Shown piece after piece: positions 23,537 to 32,382 of a stretch of 64,000 nucleotides of DNA; position 1 is the first letter of the stretch; the number at the start of each line of letters is the position of its first letter. The stretch comes from Pseudomonas mucoides (GTDB lineage: Bacteria; Pseudomonadota; Gammaproteobacteria; Pseudomonadales; Pseudomonadaceae), in the NCBI RefSeq assembly GCF_015461845.1, contig NZ_JACOPW010000010.1, positions 124,001 through 188,000 of the forward strand, given 5' to 3'. A program made the translations under genes and the position numbers. The notes below the pieces were generated by a model, which saw only the letters and a program-made list of their open reading frames with translations, ran no database searches and was not told the origin of the DNA.

Positions 23537-24544
23537 ATGGGCATGTTTCGTGGGGTTGTAGCTGTAGGTGTTTTGGTGTCCATGTCAGGCTGCGGAGCCT
23601 ACAACGACTTCAAGGCCAACAACGCAGTTCAAGAATACAGGCAGGCATGCCTTGGAAATTATACGAACGAGTGCGAAAGCAAACTGGTCGACACGAACAT
23701 TGTCATGCTCGAGCTCGCGCGCAGTAATATTGACCGGGAAAAGGACTCGATCGTGCAGGTCGTTGGCAAGGATGGGTTTGAACGCTTCTCAAAAACCGCC
23801 AATGAGCTGATTGACCACCTGGTCGACCAACAAGAAAACAAACGTCCCGGTTTTTTTGCGCGATGGTTCCTGGGGGAAGCCCAACCGTTCGGCAATACCC
23901 GCAACCAACTTTTTGACATTTCAGACATGCAAGAACTGCGTGCTGCAGTGCTTCAAAAGATCAGCGCCGGTGTTCAAGCGAGCAAAGCATCTGCTAAGCC
24001 TAATGAACCAATGACGGAGACTGAGGCAATCTTGTTAGGCAAGGTACCTCAAGCACCGACTCAGGCTCAGGTCACCCCGACTGCCCGGCCGGCGGAACCA
24101 GCAGCTCAGGCCGTCGAACCGACTGTTCAGGCAAAGGCATTAGTGCCATCCGACCTTGCTGCATCTGCAGATCGGATGATCGCGAGTGAAATCGCCCAGG
24201 ATGGCGGGGATGAATACAAGGAGGGCCGTCAGGTTATTTTTGCTGACCTGAATAACGACGGCATCAAGGATGCCGTGGTGCTTTACACGATCGAAGGTCA
24301 AGGTGGCGGTAATGGCTACTTCCAAACCCTTGCCGCGTTCATTGGCAACTCGGCAGGTTGGGACTTCCGTGGAAAAGCTGTAGTCGGCAATGGTGTCCAG
24401 GACATTCAGGTAGTTGATCCCCAAACCGTCAGACTGACGGTTCTCTCCGTCGGTCCGGATGATGCGGATTGCTGCCCGAGTGTTCAGAGCACCGAAAACT
24501 ACAAGTGGGACGGCACGACATTTCTTCAAGCCCCAACGTCGTAA
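23537..24544 (+). CDS. ter-linked lipoprotein with an EF-hand/FG-GAP-like motif
   Basis: 335 residues. The N-terminus is a lipoprotein signal (V-L-V-S-M-S-G-C, lipidated Cys 19). Residues ~25-125 are helical with a conserved-looking Cys pair. A Pro/Ala/Thr/Gln linker (about 155-205) follows. The C-terminal domain has F-A-D-L-N-N-D-G-I-K-D-A-V-V-L-Y, a Ca-binding D-x-N-x-D-G loop as in FG-GAP/VCBS repeats, and ends with a Cys pair D-C-C-P-S. An outer-membrane-anchored periplasmic protein. It follows the ter terminator by ~125 bases and likely heads a three-gene transcript. Confidence 0.75.
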   Translation: MGMFRGVVAVGVLVSMSGCGAYNDFKANNAVQEYRQACLGNYTNECESKLVDTNIVMLELARSNIDREKDSIVQVVGKDGFERFSKTANELIDHLVDQQENKRPGFFARWFLGEAQPFGNTRNQLFDISDMQELRAAVLQKISAGVQASKASAKPNEPMTETEAILLGKVPQAPTQAQVTPTARPAEPAAQAVEPTVQAKALVPSDLAASADRMIASEIAQDGGDEYKEGRQVIFADLNNDGIKDAVVLYTIEGQGGGNGYFQTLAAFIGNSAGWDFRGKAVVGNGVQDIQVVDPQTVRLTVLSVGPDDADCCPSVQSTENYKWDGTTFLQAPTS

Positions 24545-24627
24545 GTAAGAGCCAGGCTTCAGGCACCTAGTCGTGTGCATACGAGCGCGGTTAGGCAGGG
24601 CTCTGGCGAAACGCTGGAGCAAACAAA

Positions 24628-25602
24628 ATGAAGGAAAAATCGAATATGTCGCGATTCAACATCGGCTCTGGCCTTTTCGTCATGTTGCTCACCCTGGTAT
24701 CAGCCTACTCCAATGCCACCAGCTTTGATTGCACCAAAGCTGCAAGCTTTGCTGAGAAATCGATTTGCACAGATTCTGCACTCAGTCGTCTGGATGAGCA
24801 GATGAACTCCGAATATGTCCGCGCTTTAGACGTAGCGCCGAACAAGGCCCAGGTCCGTCAAGATCAACGAGACTGGTTGCGTCTGCGCGACAACTGCAAG
24901 ACCGCCAGTTGCTTAACCGCTTCGATGACTGATCGGCTCAGTGTTCTATTACGCACCAAGGTGGATCAGCCATCTAAAGCGCCAACCTCCGTTGCCGCTA
25001 CCCGGGTTGATCAATCTGAAACGAATGTGATTTCAAAGGCCGCTACTTCTCCGATGGTCCCCGCCGTGGTGAAGCCGGCAGCCCCGCGAAATGCCACGGA
25101 TGATCATCAAGCGATCCTGAACTTGAAGATTGGCCTGTTCGTGATGGCAATGTTGCTGCTGGTCTGCATTTACCTGCACCGTCGGGGGACCATTACGATC
25201 TATCAGGACTACACCGACGCGCTTTGGACAACCTTGACTCCGATCTTGGGGATTGGTGCGTATTTCGTCGCGAGCGCCTGGCTCGAGGTACCACGCAACT
25301 ACTCCATCATTGCTGCCTGTGTCCTTGGTGGTCTTATGTCATTGCAGGTGCTTATCCAAACGTACAGAAGCAACAGCATCTGGTTTTTTCTTTTATCCCT
25401 CTTCGCAAAGGTCATTCTGCTGACCTTCTACCTCCTGATGATGGCCCTCCTGCTGTGCGGCGGTGCGCGAACCAAAAGTGAGGCCCGGCGGCGGCGCGGC
25501 TGGGCAGTTCTTGCCACGACCGTATTCGTATTCCTCTCAGGCTGGATGTGCCGGAATCGGCAATTCAGTTCGATCGACGATTACATAGCCGGACGGGCAT
25601 AA
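24628..25602 (+). CDS. membrane protein with N-terminal LprI/DUF1311 domain
   Basis: 324 residues; GGAG before the ATG. A signal peptide or first helix (about 11-32) is followed by the DUF1311 signature: F-D-C-T-K-A, A-E-K-S-I-C, L-D-E-Q-M-N and Q-R-D-W-L-R-x-R-D-N-C with four Cys, the lysozyme-inhibitor LprI-like domain, which is periplasmic. After a linker rich in Pro, Ala and Ser, four hydrophobic helices run from about 170 to 310. The fusion of a periplasmic LprI domain to a membrane bundle is unusual. Transcribed with the lipoprotein upstream. Confidence 0.75.
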   Translation: MKEKSNMSRFNIGSGLFVMLLTLVSAYSNATSFDCTKAASFAEKSICTDSALSRLDEQMNSEYVRALDVAPNKAQVRQDQRDWLRLRDNCKTASCLTASMTDRLSVLLRTKVDQPSKAPTSVAATRVDQSETNVISKAATSPMVPAVVKPAAPRNATDDHQAILNLKIGLFVMAMLLLVCIYLHRRGTITIYQDYTDALWTTLTPILGIGAYFVASAWLEVPRNYSIIAACVLGGLMSLQVLIQTYRSNSIWFFLLSLFAKVILLTFYLLMMALLLCGGARTKSEARRRRGWAVLATTVFVFLSGWMCRNRQFSSIDDYIAGRA

Positions 25603-25738
25603 GTGACATATCGGAGGTCGCGCTATTGCCACATGCGCGACCACCGATGTAAATGGACGTCGGGCCAGTTTAAGGGGCCCGACCGAAGCCGGCATTTCAA
25701 ACAACAAAGAATCCAGGAAGAAGGATCAAGGAGTAGTC

Positions 25739-26932
25739 ATGGGATTTCGTTTCAGCAAGCGAATCACGATTGTGCCTGGCGTACGCCTTAACATCAGTGG
25801 AAAAGGGGTAAGTACTTCGATTGGGCCTCGTGGTCTGAGTATGACGATGGGCCGCAATGGCACCTATCTCAATGCGGGCTTACCCGGTACTGGTCTTTCA
25901 TATCGTGAAAGGATCGACCGGCCCAGCAGATCGAGTAGCTCTCAACCAGGCCCTGCCGGAAGCGAATACTCTGGCCAGGTAAAGGTGAAAGTAAACGACG
26001 ATGGCACGTTGTTGATTACGGATATGGATGACATCGAGTTGCCGGCTGCTGTCATCAAACGCGTCAAATCCGAGATGGCCGATTCCATTCAGGATTTGCT
26101 GACGAAAGCAGCTGATAAGGTCAATCAGGATCTCGAATCATGCCTAGGTGTGCACCTACTGACGCCTCGGCCGGGGGCCATGCCGGTAATCCCAGTTCCT
26201 TTCGCCATTGAAGAACCCACGAGGCCTACTCAGCAAACGCCAGGCTTAATGGATCGAATGCTACTGCGCAGCTCGAAGATTGAGCGTGAGGCCGAGTCGG
26301 CGGAAGAGCAGTATCGACAAGACCTCGCGAACTGGGAGGCAACGCGGGACGCCCATGAGTTTGAACGCACCGAAATCGAGAAAGCATTCCGGCTGGCGGC
26401 AAAGGGCTTCAGTGCTCAGATGGAACGTGCTCTGGACTATGTGTTGAGCGGCATTGCCTGGCCAAAAGAAACACAAGTGGCCTATGAGTTCTCGCAAGAC
26501 GTTACCGGCGTCGCGCTCGATGTTGATTTACCTGATGAGGGAGATATCCCGCAGCGCAGCGCTGAAGCCAGAGGCAATGGCAAGCTGACCTTTAAGAATC
26601 GTTCGGACGCCCAGGTGCGTAGGGATTTTGTCGCCTTGTGCTATGGCTCTCTGTTTCGAGTTATAGGAGAGGTATTTGCTCTACTGCCGGCGATCCAGAA
26701 GATCTTGGTGTCTGGCTACATTCAGCGTAACAACCCTGCTACCGGTGCGGTGGATGACCACTATGTGCTCTCGGTCTTGGTAGGCCGGGATCAGTGGGAT
26801 GCGATTGACTTTAATCGTCTGGAGACGATCGATCCTGCAGCGACCTTGAACGCGTGTGGCGCAGTGGTAAAGCTAGACCGCTCTGCGCGTTTTGTTGAGG
26901 TGACGCCGATGGATATGTCGGTCTTGAACTGA
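25739..26932 (+). CDS. DUF4236-domain protein
   Basis: 397 residues; AAGGAG upstream of ATG 25739. The first ~55 residues match DUF4236: G-F-R-F-S-K-R-I-x-I-x-P-G-V-R-L-N-I-S-G-K-G, then S-I-G-P-R-G and G-T-Y-L-N-A-G-L-P-G-T-G-L. The middle (about 140-230) is a charged helical region with Q/E-rich repeats, and the C-terminal ~170 residues form an unknown domain. DUF4236 occurs in bacterial and phage proteins of unknown role. It ends the 23.5-26.9 kb transcript, convergent with terF. Confidence 0.75.
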   Translation: MGFRFSKRITIVPGVRLNISGKGVSTSIGPRGLSMTMGRNGTYLNAGLPGTGLSYRERIDRPSRSSSSQPGPAGSEYSGQVKVKVNDDGTLLITDMDDIELPAAVIKRVKSEMADSIQDLLTKAADKVNQDLESCLGVHLLTPRPGAMPVIPVPFAIEEPTRPTQQTPGLMDRMLLRSSKIEREAESAEEQYRQDLANWEATRDAHEFERTEIEKAFRLAAKGFSAQMERALDYVLSGIAWPKETQVAYEFSQDVTGVALDVDLPDEGDIPQRSAEARGNGKLTFKNRSDAQVRRDFVALCYGSLFRVIGEVFALLPAIQKILVSGYIQRNNPATGAVDDHYVLSVLVGRDQWDAIDFNRLETIDPAATLNACGAVVKLDRSARFVEVTPMDMSVLN

Positions 26933-26937
26933 AGATA

Positions 26938-26963
26938 ACCGCGGCGGCTAGAGCCGCCGCGGT
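26938..26963. terminator. perfect 12-bp hairpin between convergent genes
   Basis: ACCGCGGCGGCT / AGCCGCCGCGGT with a two-base centre, between the DUF4236 stop and the terF stop. There is no T tract on either side, so it may end transcription from both sides weakly or act through Rho. Confidence 0.5.
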
Positions 26964-26989
26964 GTGGGGCAGGGCAGAGCGGGAGTGGA

Positions 26990-28234
26990 TTAGCGAATGA
27001 TTCCTTCGCGCTTTGCTTCCAAGATCCACATCGGGAATTCCCGCATCAGCCGGTCGTACAATTGCTCTTCCGTCATGTCGTGCAGGTCATCCAGGGCAAA
27101 GAATCCGCAGTTGTCCACAACTCTCCCGGGCATGGTGTCCAGTTTCTCAAGAATGCCGTAATTCCGGCCTGCTAAACCTACGTATTGCCAGAAGATTCCC
27201 AGCTTCGCTGCATCCACCATTAGTTGCGTGATCTTGCGGTTTTCAGACACTCCACCGTCGCTAATGAAAACGACAAACATTGGGGTTTTGTCTTTAGACG
27301 CTTCGAAGGACTCGATCACTTTTTGGATCGCTCTCGGCTCATCGTTGTAGCGTCGACCCACGTCCCACTTGGTCCAGCCATTGTTGTCGGCCGCGACAAA
27401 GTTCTGGTAGTTGTTCAGTGTCACAGGTGAGAGTCGCAACGGCCGTTCGGCAAATGTCCAACACTCAAGTTCGGCGTCTGTATCCATTGCGACGGCGATG
27501 GGCACAAGTCGATTGAGTACTTCCTGCACCCGGCCGGTTTTGTATTGATTTCTCATCGAGTCGGTGACGTCGAGCACAAGCAAAACGCGAGCTTTCATTC
27601 CAACCAGGCAGGCTTTCTCGAGGCTAACCTGTGCCTTCTTGGCCAGACTGACCAGTTCCGGCGCGACAGCAGCTACACGCTTCTCCAGAGAGATTGTGGA
27701 GGGAGATGGGGCCGGTGCAGCCTCTCCAGCAACTTCGCCGCCAAAATGCCTCACGAGAGCGTCCAAGCCCTCGGCAAACCCCTGAAGGTTTGAGGCCAAC
27801 CGCCACTCCCCATTCTTACGGTAAAGCTCAACGATCATTACCGCTTTCTCGGTTGTGAATGTGAGCCCTGAGAATGCGCAGGTCGCTCCTATCTCACCAG
27901 CTGGGCTGATTACTTTGAAGTTGCCATTCTGGATGTCATTCATCGCCCCGGGACCGTCGATGGAGGCTGTAAAGACCAAGCGATCGATAGAGGCGGGCAG
28001 GGTGGCTAGATTAATTTCAAACTGGCCACCGGTGGCGAGAACCAAACTGCGGCAAGGCGTGAAAGGCTGATTGAAGAAGACCATGTAGCGATCATCAGAA
28101 AGCTTGCCATGTTCGTCGACACCGAAACAGACGAAGTCGATTGCGCTGGGGCTTTCGATGTTGACCGAGAGAGTGAGTGAGAGACCGGGAAGAATATTTG
28201 CCAGAGGCATACGCTGGCCTTGGGTGATCTGCAT
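26990..28234 (-). CDS. terF: TerF: TerD domain plus von Willebrand A domain
   Basis: 414 residues from an ATG with AAGGA upstream; the open frame further out lacks a site. Residues ~1-165 are a TerD-type beta-sandwich with degenerate acidic loops. After a linker, a vWA domain starts near 215: L-L-V-L-D-V-T-D-S-M gives the MIDAS motif as D-x-T-x-S, and V-F-I-S-D-G-G-V-S-E-N follows. The arrangement is that of TerF/YceF-type proteins. Metal-dependent protein binding is expected. Encoded opposite to the main ter operon, with the next TerD-like gene upstream of it. Confidence 0.87.
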   Translation of the reverse strand: MQITQGQRMPLANILPGLSLTLSVNIESPSAIDFVCFGVDEHGKLSDDRYMVFFNQPFTPCRSLVLATGGQFEINLATLPASIDRLVFTASIDGPGAMNDIQNGNFKVISPAGEIGATCAFSGLTFTTEKAVMIVELYRKNGEWRLASNLQGFAEGLDALVRHFGGEVAGEAAPAPSPSTISLEKRVAAVAPELVSLAKKAQVSLEKACLVGMKARVLLVLDVTDSMRNQYKTGRVQEVLNRLVPIAVAMDTDAELECWTFAERPLRLSPVTLNNYQNFVAADNNGWTKWDVGRRYNDEPRAIQKVIESFEASKDKTPMFVVFISDGGVSENRKITQLMVDAAKLGIFWQYVGLAGRNYGILEKLDTMPGRVVDNCGFFALDDLHDMTEEQLYDRLMREFPMWILEAKREGIIR

Positions 28235-28562
28235 GCATGGTTCCTTGTGACGATTAGAGCGCCTGATTATGAAACGGCCAAGGTGATACAGCCGTTTCAC
28301 AAGAGTGGCTGGTATATCCGTAGGCTTAAACTTAACGGCGCTCGACGTTTCTGCAAGTCTTATACGGCCAATGAGGTCGCAGCGGGAAATTCCTATGGGA
28401 AGAACTGTTCATTCTCTCGAGGACACGGGGCAATTCATCATGGGTTGACGAGGCCGATGATGCTTGCATACAACCAAAATAGAAATCCAGCGGCGGCCGT
28501 GTGCCGTCGCGGGTGTACTTGTCAAGCATGAATCTGCTGAAAGCGCCTGCTAGCACGAAAGC
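28235..28562 (-). other. 328-base gap between the two minus-strand ter genes
   Basis: No convincing gene. A 74-codon minus-strand frame begins six bases after the upstream gene's stop but has a composition unlike its neighbours (Arg, His, Ser rich). A promoter for terF could lie here; I see no clear one. Confidence 0.3.
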
Positions 28563-29816
28563 TTAGACATACTGTTTTTTGCCGCTCCTTTCGATTGGGT
28601 GGCCTTTAAATACGTGTGGGCCGTCCATGGTCAGCTCAATTTTGTCTCCCTTTCGAGTCAGCCACGGGGTGGCTTCGCTGCCGGCTTTGGAGGTAACTCC
28701 GGACGGGCGAAGCAGGACAAAGTCCTGGGAAATTTCGATCTGCCCGATCACATAGGTATACACCATTGAGCTAAAAAAACCGGACTTGAACTCGAATTCG
28801 CATTCCACGACTTGGTCGCCATACTCCATCCGCATCTTAGGTTTCAGCGATGCCACCGAAATCGCACCGTTATCTACTGCTGAATAAACGCTGCAGACCA
28901 GCGCTACCTTGCCGCCCATGAGCTGCGAGATTGCTGGGTTAATTTCGACGGTTTCAATACCAGGAGCGGAGGCGCTGGCGCTGATCACGTCGCCGGTATG
29001 GAAAACGAAGGGATCGACGTCAAAAGCCCCACGCTTATCAGGTGCCTGGATGATGGACATTCGCCCATCGGGACGAAGGATGCCGATTCGCAGATCGAGG
29101 TCGTCGTTGTCAGATCCGTCGCCGTTATCAACCCACGTAGCGCTGACGCGAATTACCTTTGGAGCTGACGGCCCTTTTTCGAGTGACACCTTGTGGCTGC
29201 TGCCAGGCTTGTCCAGTTTTACTACGGTCTTAGCGATGTTGACGGGCTTCGGAGGCGGTGCAGGTGTTACCGCCTGCCCGGAGGATGCATTGTCTTCAAC
29301 TTCGATGCCATAAAACCCGCAAAGTCCGGCAAGACCTGAGGCGAAACCTTGCCATACAGAGCGCGCTTTGAGCTGGCCGTTCCGGACGTACAACTCAAGC
29401 ACGATGATGCCCGTCTCTTGTGAGAAGGGCTCAGGGGCCAGTTCCAGGGTTTGGTCCCCGGCAATGACGATAGCGCGTAGGTCTTTGACTGCTTCGAAGC
29501 CGCCGGCGCTGCCGTCTTGCGTCAAAGTAATAGCGATCTTCGTTATGTTGGCCGGCAGTCGAGACGAGTCGAAGCTGATGCTGTGACTCACCGTGTCGCC
29601 ACGAGCGACCGGGGGCGCGAATGTCGCCGCGCCTGAAGAGTGCTCTGGTGCATTGAAGAAAACCATGCCGCTGTCATCCACTACCTTGCCAGTGTCGGTG
29701 ACCAAAAACGCAGTAAGGTTTACGTCTAGGTTGTTACCTGCCGCATGGGTAACTTCCACCCGCCCTTGGGAGGAAAAGATCGTTGTGTTCTCGCCGGGTT
29801 TGAGTGACTGATTCAA
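28563..29816 (-). CDS. TerD/TerA-like two-domain protein
   Basis: About 417 residues from TTG 29816 (AGGCGG upstream), chosen because N-Q-S-L-K-P-G-E-N-T-T-I aligns with the usual start of TerD proteins; an ATG at 29852 would add 12 residues without a site. Domain 1 (to about 180) keeps N-L-D-V-N-L-T-A-F-L-V and I-I-V-L-E-L-Y-V-R-N-G-Q-L-K-A-R. A Pro-rich linker follows. Domain 2 starts V-S-L-E-K-G and has D-D-L-D-L-R-I-G-I-L-R-P-D-G, like the C-terminal TerA domain. The Ca loops are only partly conserved. Probable partner of terF; same strand. Confidence 0.8.
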   Translation of the reverse strand: MNQSLKPGENTTIFSSQGRVEVTHAAGNNLDVNLTAFLVTDTGKVVDDSGMVFFNAPEHSSGAATFAPPVARGDTVSHSISFDSSRLPANITKIAITLTQDGSAGGFEAVKDLRAIVIAGDQTLELAPEPFSQETGIIVLELYVRNGQLKARSVWQGFASGLAGLCGFYGIEVEDNASSGQAVTPAPPPKPVNIAKTVVKLDKPGSSHKVSLEKGPSAPKVIRVSATWVDNGDGSDNDDLDLRIGILRPDGRMSIIQAPDKRGAFDVDPFVFHTGDVISASASAPGIETVEINPAISQLMGGKVALVCSVYSAVDNGAISVASLKPKMRMEYGDQVVECEFEFKSGFFSSMVYTYVIGQIEISQDFVLLRPSGVTSKAGSEATPWLTRKGDKIELTMDGPHVFKGHPIERSGKKQYV

Positions 29817-29852
29817 TTCATGCCGCCTATTCCATGGGTTTTCGTAACGCAT

Positions 29853-30233
29853 TGTTCATGCGCTGCGCTTTTGTTGTTTGAGCGCGAAGGCCGGCCAATG
29901 GGGAAACATCCCTCATTGGTGCTGATCGCATTGATGCAGTTTAACGGCTTGGCCGCCGGCGACCGCCGCGACATCCATTCTCCATTTACACACCGTCTGA
30001 AACCCAAGTTTGGAACGTACGAGAGGGAATGTTGTGCGCGACATTGAAAGTCCTCTCAGTCCCGTTAAGTTCTGTTCGTAGGAAACAAAAACATCTGCCC
30101 GGCGTTCTGCACCGGAATTCGACACGGCATTTTGAGTGGTGCGGTCTCCTGCTAGATGGCAATATGCTACATCTATTTGCGCTCCCCTCATCATCCAGGG
30201 TCTGGCGTTTAATTTCTGACAAGGACCCGTTGG
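29853..30233. other. 380-base divergent intergenic region
   Basis: Lies between the minus-strand TerD-like gene and the plus-strand exported-protein operon and must hold promoters for both. Several short frames cross it, none convincing. Confidence 0.35.
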
Positions 30234-31493
30234 ATGCTAATCGCACTTGTGGTTTTGAACGCCCTTTATTTGATCTGCAGTCTGCTGTTCAACGCCGAGC
30301 TGCTCAACATGGCTGGCGCTGATATCCCCCTCCGAAAACTCGAAGTCCTTGAGACCTATAGCCAGATCCTGGCGGCGACGAGTATGTGCTTGCTGGTATG
30401 GCGAATCTGTTATCGACGATACCAAGGCAAGGGGAGGGTGCTGTGGGTTTGGCTCGGAGCATCGACACTTGTCGTTACGCCGTTGACGTGGTGGTTTCAG
30501 GGTGCGGCACCGGATTGGATCGCAGAGCAGTTCCCCGGCTCGCTACGGGTCAGTAGCCTCTACGCATACGTCACCAAAAAGGGATTGCTCTATGACTCCC
30601 TGACTATTCCGCAGATCCCCTATAAGGCTTACAAGGATCAGGGAGAGGGGAAGGCTTTTATAGCAAACCTCGGCGTTCTGATGAGTGTTCAAGGCTCTTA
30701 CGTCGAGCGCATCGACAGGAACTTCCAAGGCTTTTCAGCTGCTGTTTTTCGTGGCTACACCGTCCGTAATGGAGACGCGTTATACGAGCGCTTGCAAGAA
30801 ACTGTCGTGCCCTCAATCAGTGACATCAGCAGGGCGTATGCACAGCTTGAAGGTTTTCGTGCGGGAGGCATCTCGGGGAGTGAGTGGCGACCGATCAAAT
30901 GGCCGAATGCAGGGGAAGATCTGGGATACCAGCCGACCATTGACGAGTACGCCCGGTCAATCAATCCCGGTGTGCGGACACGAGATGCTCTGGCCAACAC
31001 CACCGAGGTTCGCCACATGGCGAAGACCAAACTCGGTCCTCTCTATGTGAAGGGCATGAACCTTCTGGCTACGCGAGAGCAGTACCAGGCTTATCTGCCT
31101 GGCATTGCCGACAACATGGCCTATGACGTCGCTCACACCGACATCCACGGGGCTGAAGGTTTGAACGTCCTCAAGAATATGTGGTTTATCCCCTTCTCCC
31201 TTCTTAGTGGGTTGTTCTTCGGCGGCATCAGTCTTGTGGTCTTGATCATCTCGGGTGTTGAGGCGCTTCGAAGCCTCCCCGGGCGAATTCGCTTCGTTCG
31301 ACCGGTCGCCGTGATTTCGATCGTTATGCTGCCTCTCGTTGTTGGCAACGCAATTGTCGATAGCCCCGGTTATAGAGATGCGTTCAGGAGCTTGGGCAAA
31401 CAGCCAGTTGTGCTTGCCACCGTTTTCCATTGGGCCATGTCCTCAGAAGCAATGCTTTACAACATCACAAGGCCTCTGCTGAAAGCAGAGTGA
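30234..31493 (+). CDS. multi-pass membrane protein, ter-linked, unknown
   Basis: 419 residues; AAGGA lies nine bases before the ATG. Hydrophobic helices at about 1-20, 40-55 and 68-85, a long soluble loop (about 95-300), then three more helices (about 305-330, 350-368, 380-400). The loop is presumably periplasmic and contains P-x-I-P-Y-K-A-Y-K-D-Q-G and E-G-F-R-A-G-G-I-S-G-S-E-W. No family recognised. First of six plus-strand genes at close spacing (9-85 bases) that end at the terminator at 36.7 kb. Confidence 0.7.
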   Translation: MLIALVVLNALYLICSLLFNAELLNMAGADIPLRKLEVLETYSQILAATSMCLLVWRICYRRYQGKGRVLWVWLGASTLVVTPLTWWFQGAAPDWIAEQFPGSLRVSSLYAYVTKKGLLYDSLTIPQIPYKAYKDQGEGKAFIANLGVLMSVQGSYVERIDRNFQGFSAAVFRGYTVRNGDALYERLQETVVPSISDISRAYAQLEGFRAGGISGSEWRPIKWPNAGEDLGYQPTIDEYARSINPGVRTRDALANTTEVRHMAKTKLGPLYVKGMNLLATREQYQAYLPGIADNMAYDVAHTDIHGAEGLNVLKNMWFIPFSLLSGLFFGGISLVVLIISGVEALRSLPGRIRFVRPVAVISIVMLPLVVGNAIVDSPGYRDAFRSLGKQPVVLATVFHWAMSSEAMLYNITRPLLKAE

Positions 31494-31515
31494 CCTACAC
31501 AAAGGGAGAGTCACC

Positions 31516-32373
31516 GTGCGTAAAAAGTTTCTCGTTTCAGTACTGGCATTGGCCATCGCAGCATCAACCTCTGGCTGCGCTGAGTTGGGCATCAACAAGC
31601 AACAGGCTGGTACCGCAGTGGGTGTCGTCGCTGGCGCTGTCATCGGGCAGTTCATCGGGAAAGGCAACGGACGGATCGTGGCAACCCTGGTCGGCGGTGC
31701 ACTGGGCGGTTACATCGGTAACAAAATCGGTGCAAAACTCGATGAGCAGGATCAACAGGCCCTGGCGCAACGCACGCAAGATGCTTTGAACGCCTCGCCG
31801 AGCGGGTCCAGTTTGCCTGTGTCCTGGACATCGGCGCATTCCGGCGCTTCGGCGGAGATCGTTCAGGGCCAAGAGTTCACCCAAACCAAAACGGTTGAAG
31901 TGAAACGTGCACCTAAGATCGTTGCCGTCCCTTCGATGAAACTCATTAACGAGCAGTACGTCACCAAAAGCAGTTCGAACGTCCGCGCCGCGCCTGAAAA
32001 AGGCGCAGACAAAGTGGGTGGTTTGAAACCCGGCACCGAGTTCACTGCCGTTGGTTCGACAGGCGACTGGATTCTTGTCGGCCGCAAGGGTGTCACTGTC
32101 GGCTACGTCCACAAAGATTTGGTTGAACCAAAATCAGTAGCCGTTGCGAAGAGTGTGAAGCCCGCGGCCAACCTGGACGAGATGAACGTCGCTGCCGACA
32201 AGGAAACAAAGGCCTTCGATCTGGATTCGATCCCGACGTTGCCAACTCAGCAGGTCGCTGCTGAAACGTCTTGCCGGCCGGTGACAGTGAGCCTCAAAGC
32301 GGCCGACGGAAACACTGAGCAGGAGAAGAACACCTTCTGCAAACAAGCCAACGGCACCTGGGAACTCATCTAA
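31516..32373 (+). CDS. lipoprotein with glycine-zipper and SH3 domains
   Basis: 285 residues from a GTG after GGGAGAG. Lipobox S-T-S-G-C (Cys 21). A glycine-zipper segment (about 32-75: A-V-G-V-V-A-G-A-V-I-G-Q, L-V-G-G-A-L-G-G-Y-I-G) is the Rick_17kDa/OmpA-like type that inserts in or packs on membranes. A bacterial SH3 domain (about 145-205: S-S-N-V-R-A-A-P-E-K, G-W/V-K-D-L) suggests peptidoglycan or peptide binding. The last ~50 residues have two Cys. Probably outer-membrane anchored. Confidence 0.8.
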   Translation: MRKKFLVSVLALAIAASTSGCAELGINKQQAGTAVGVVAGAVIGQFIGKGNGRIVATLVGGALGGYIGNKIGAKLDEQDQQALAQRTQDALNASPSGSSLPVSWTSAHSGASAEIVQGQEFTQTKTVEVKRAPKIVAVPSMKLINEQYVTKSSSNVRAAPEKGADKVGGLKPGTEFTAVGSTGDWILVGRKGVTVGYVHKDLVEPKSVAVAKSVKPAANLDEMNVAADKETKAFDLDSIPTLPTQQVAAETSCRPVTVSLKAADGNTEQEKNTFCKQANGTWELI

Positions 32374-32382
32374 GGGATCTTC

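Noticed and set aside
28220..28531. 103-codon plus-strand frame between the minus-strand ter genes
   Set aside because: Overlaps the terF start region, lacks a good site and has non-protein composition.
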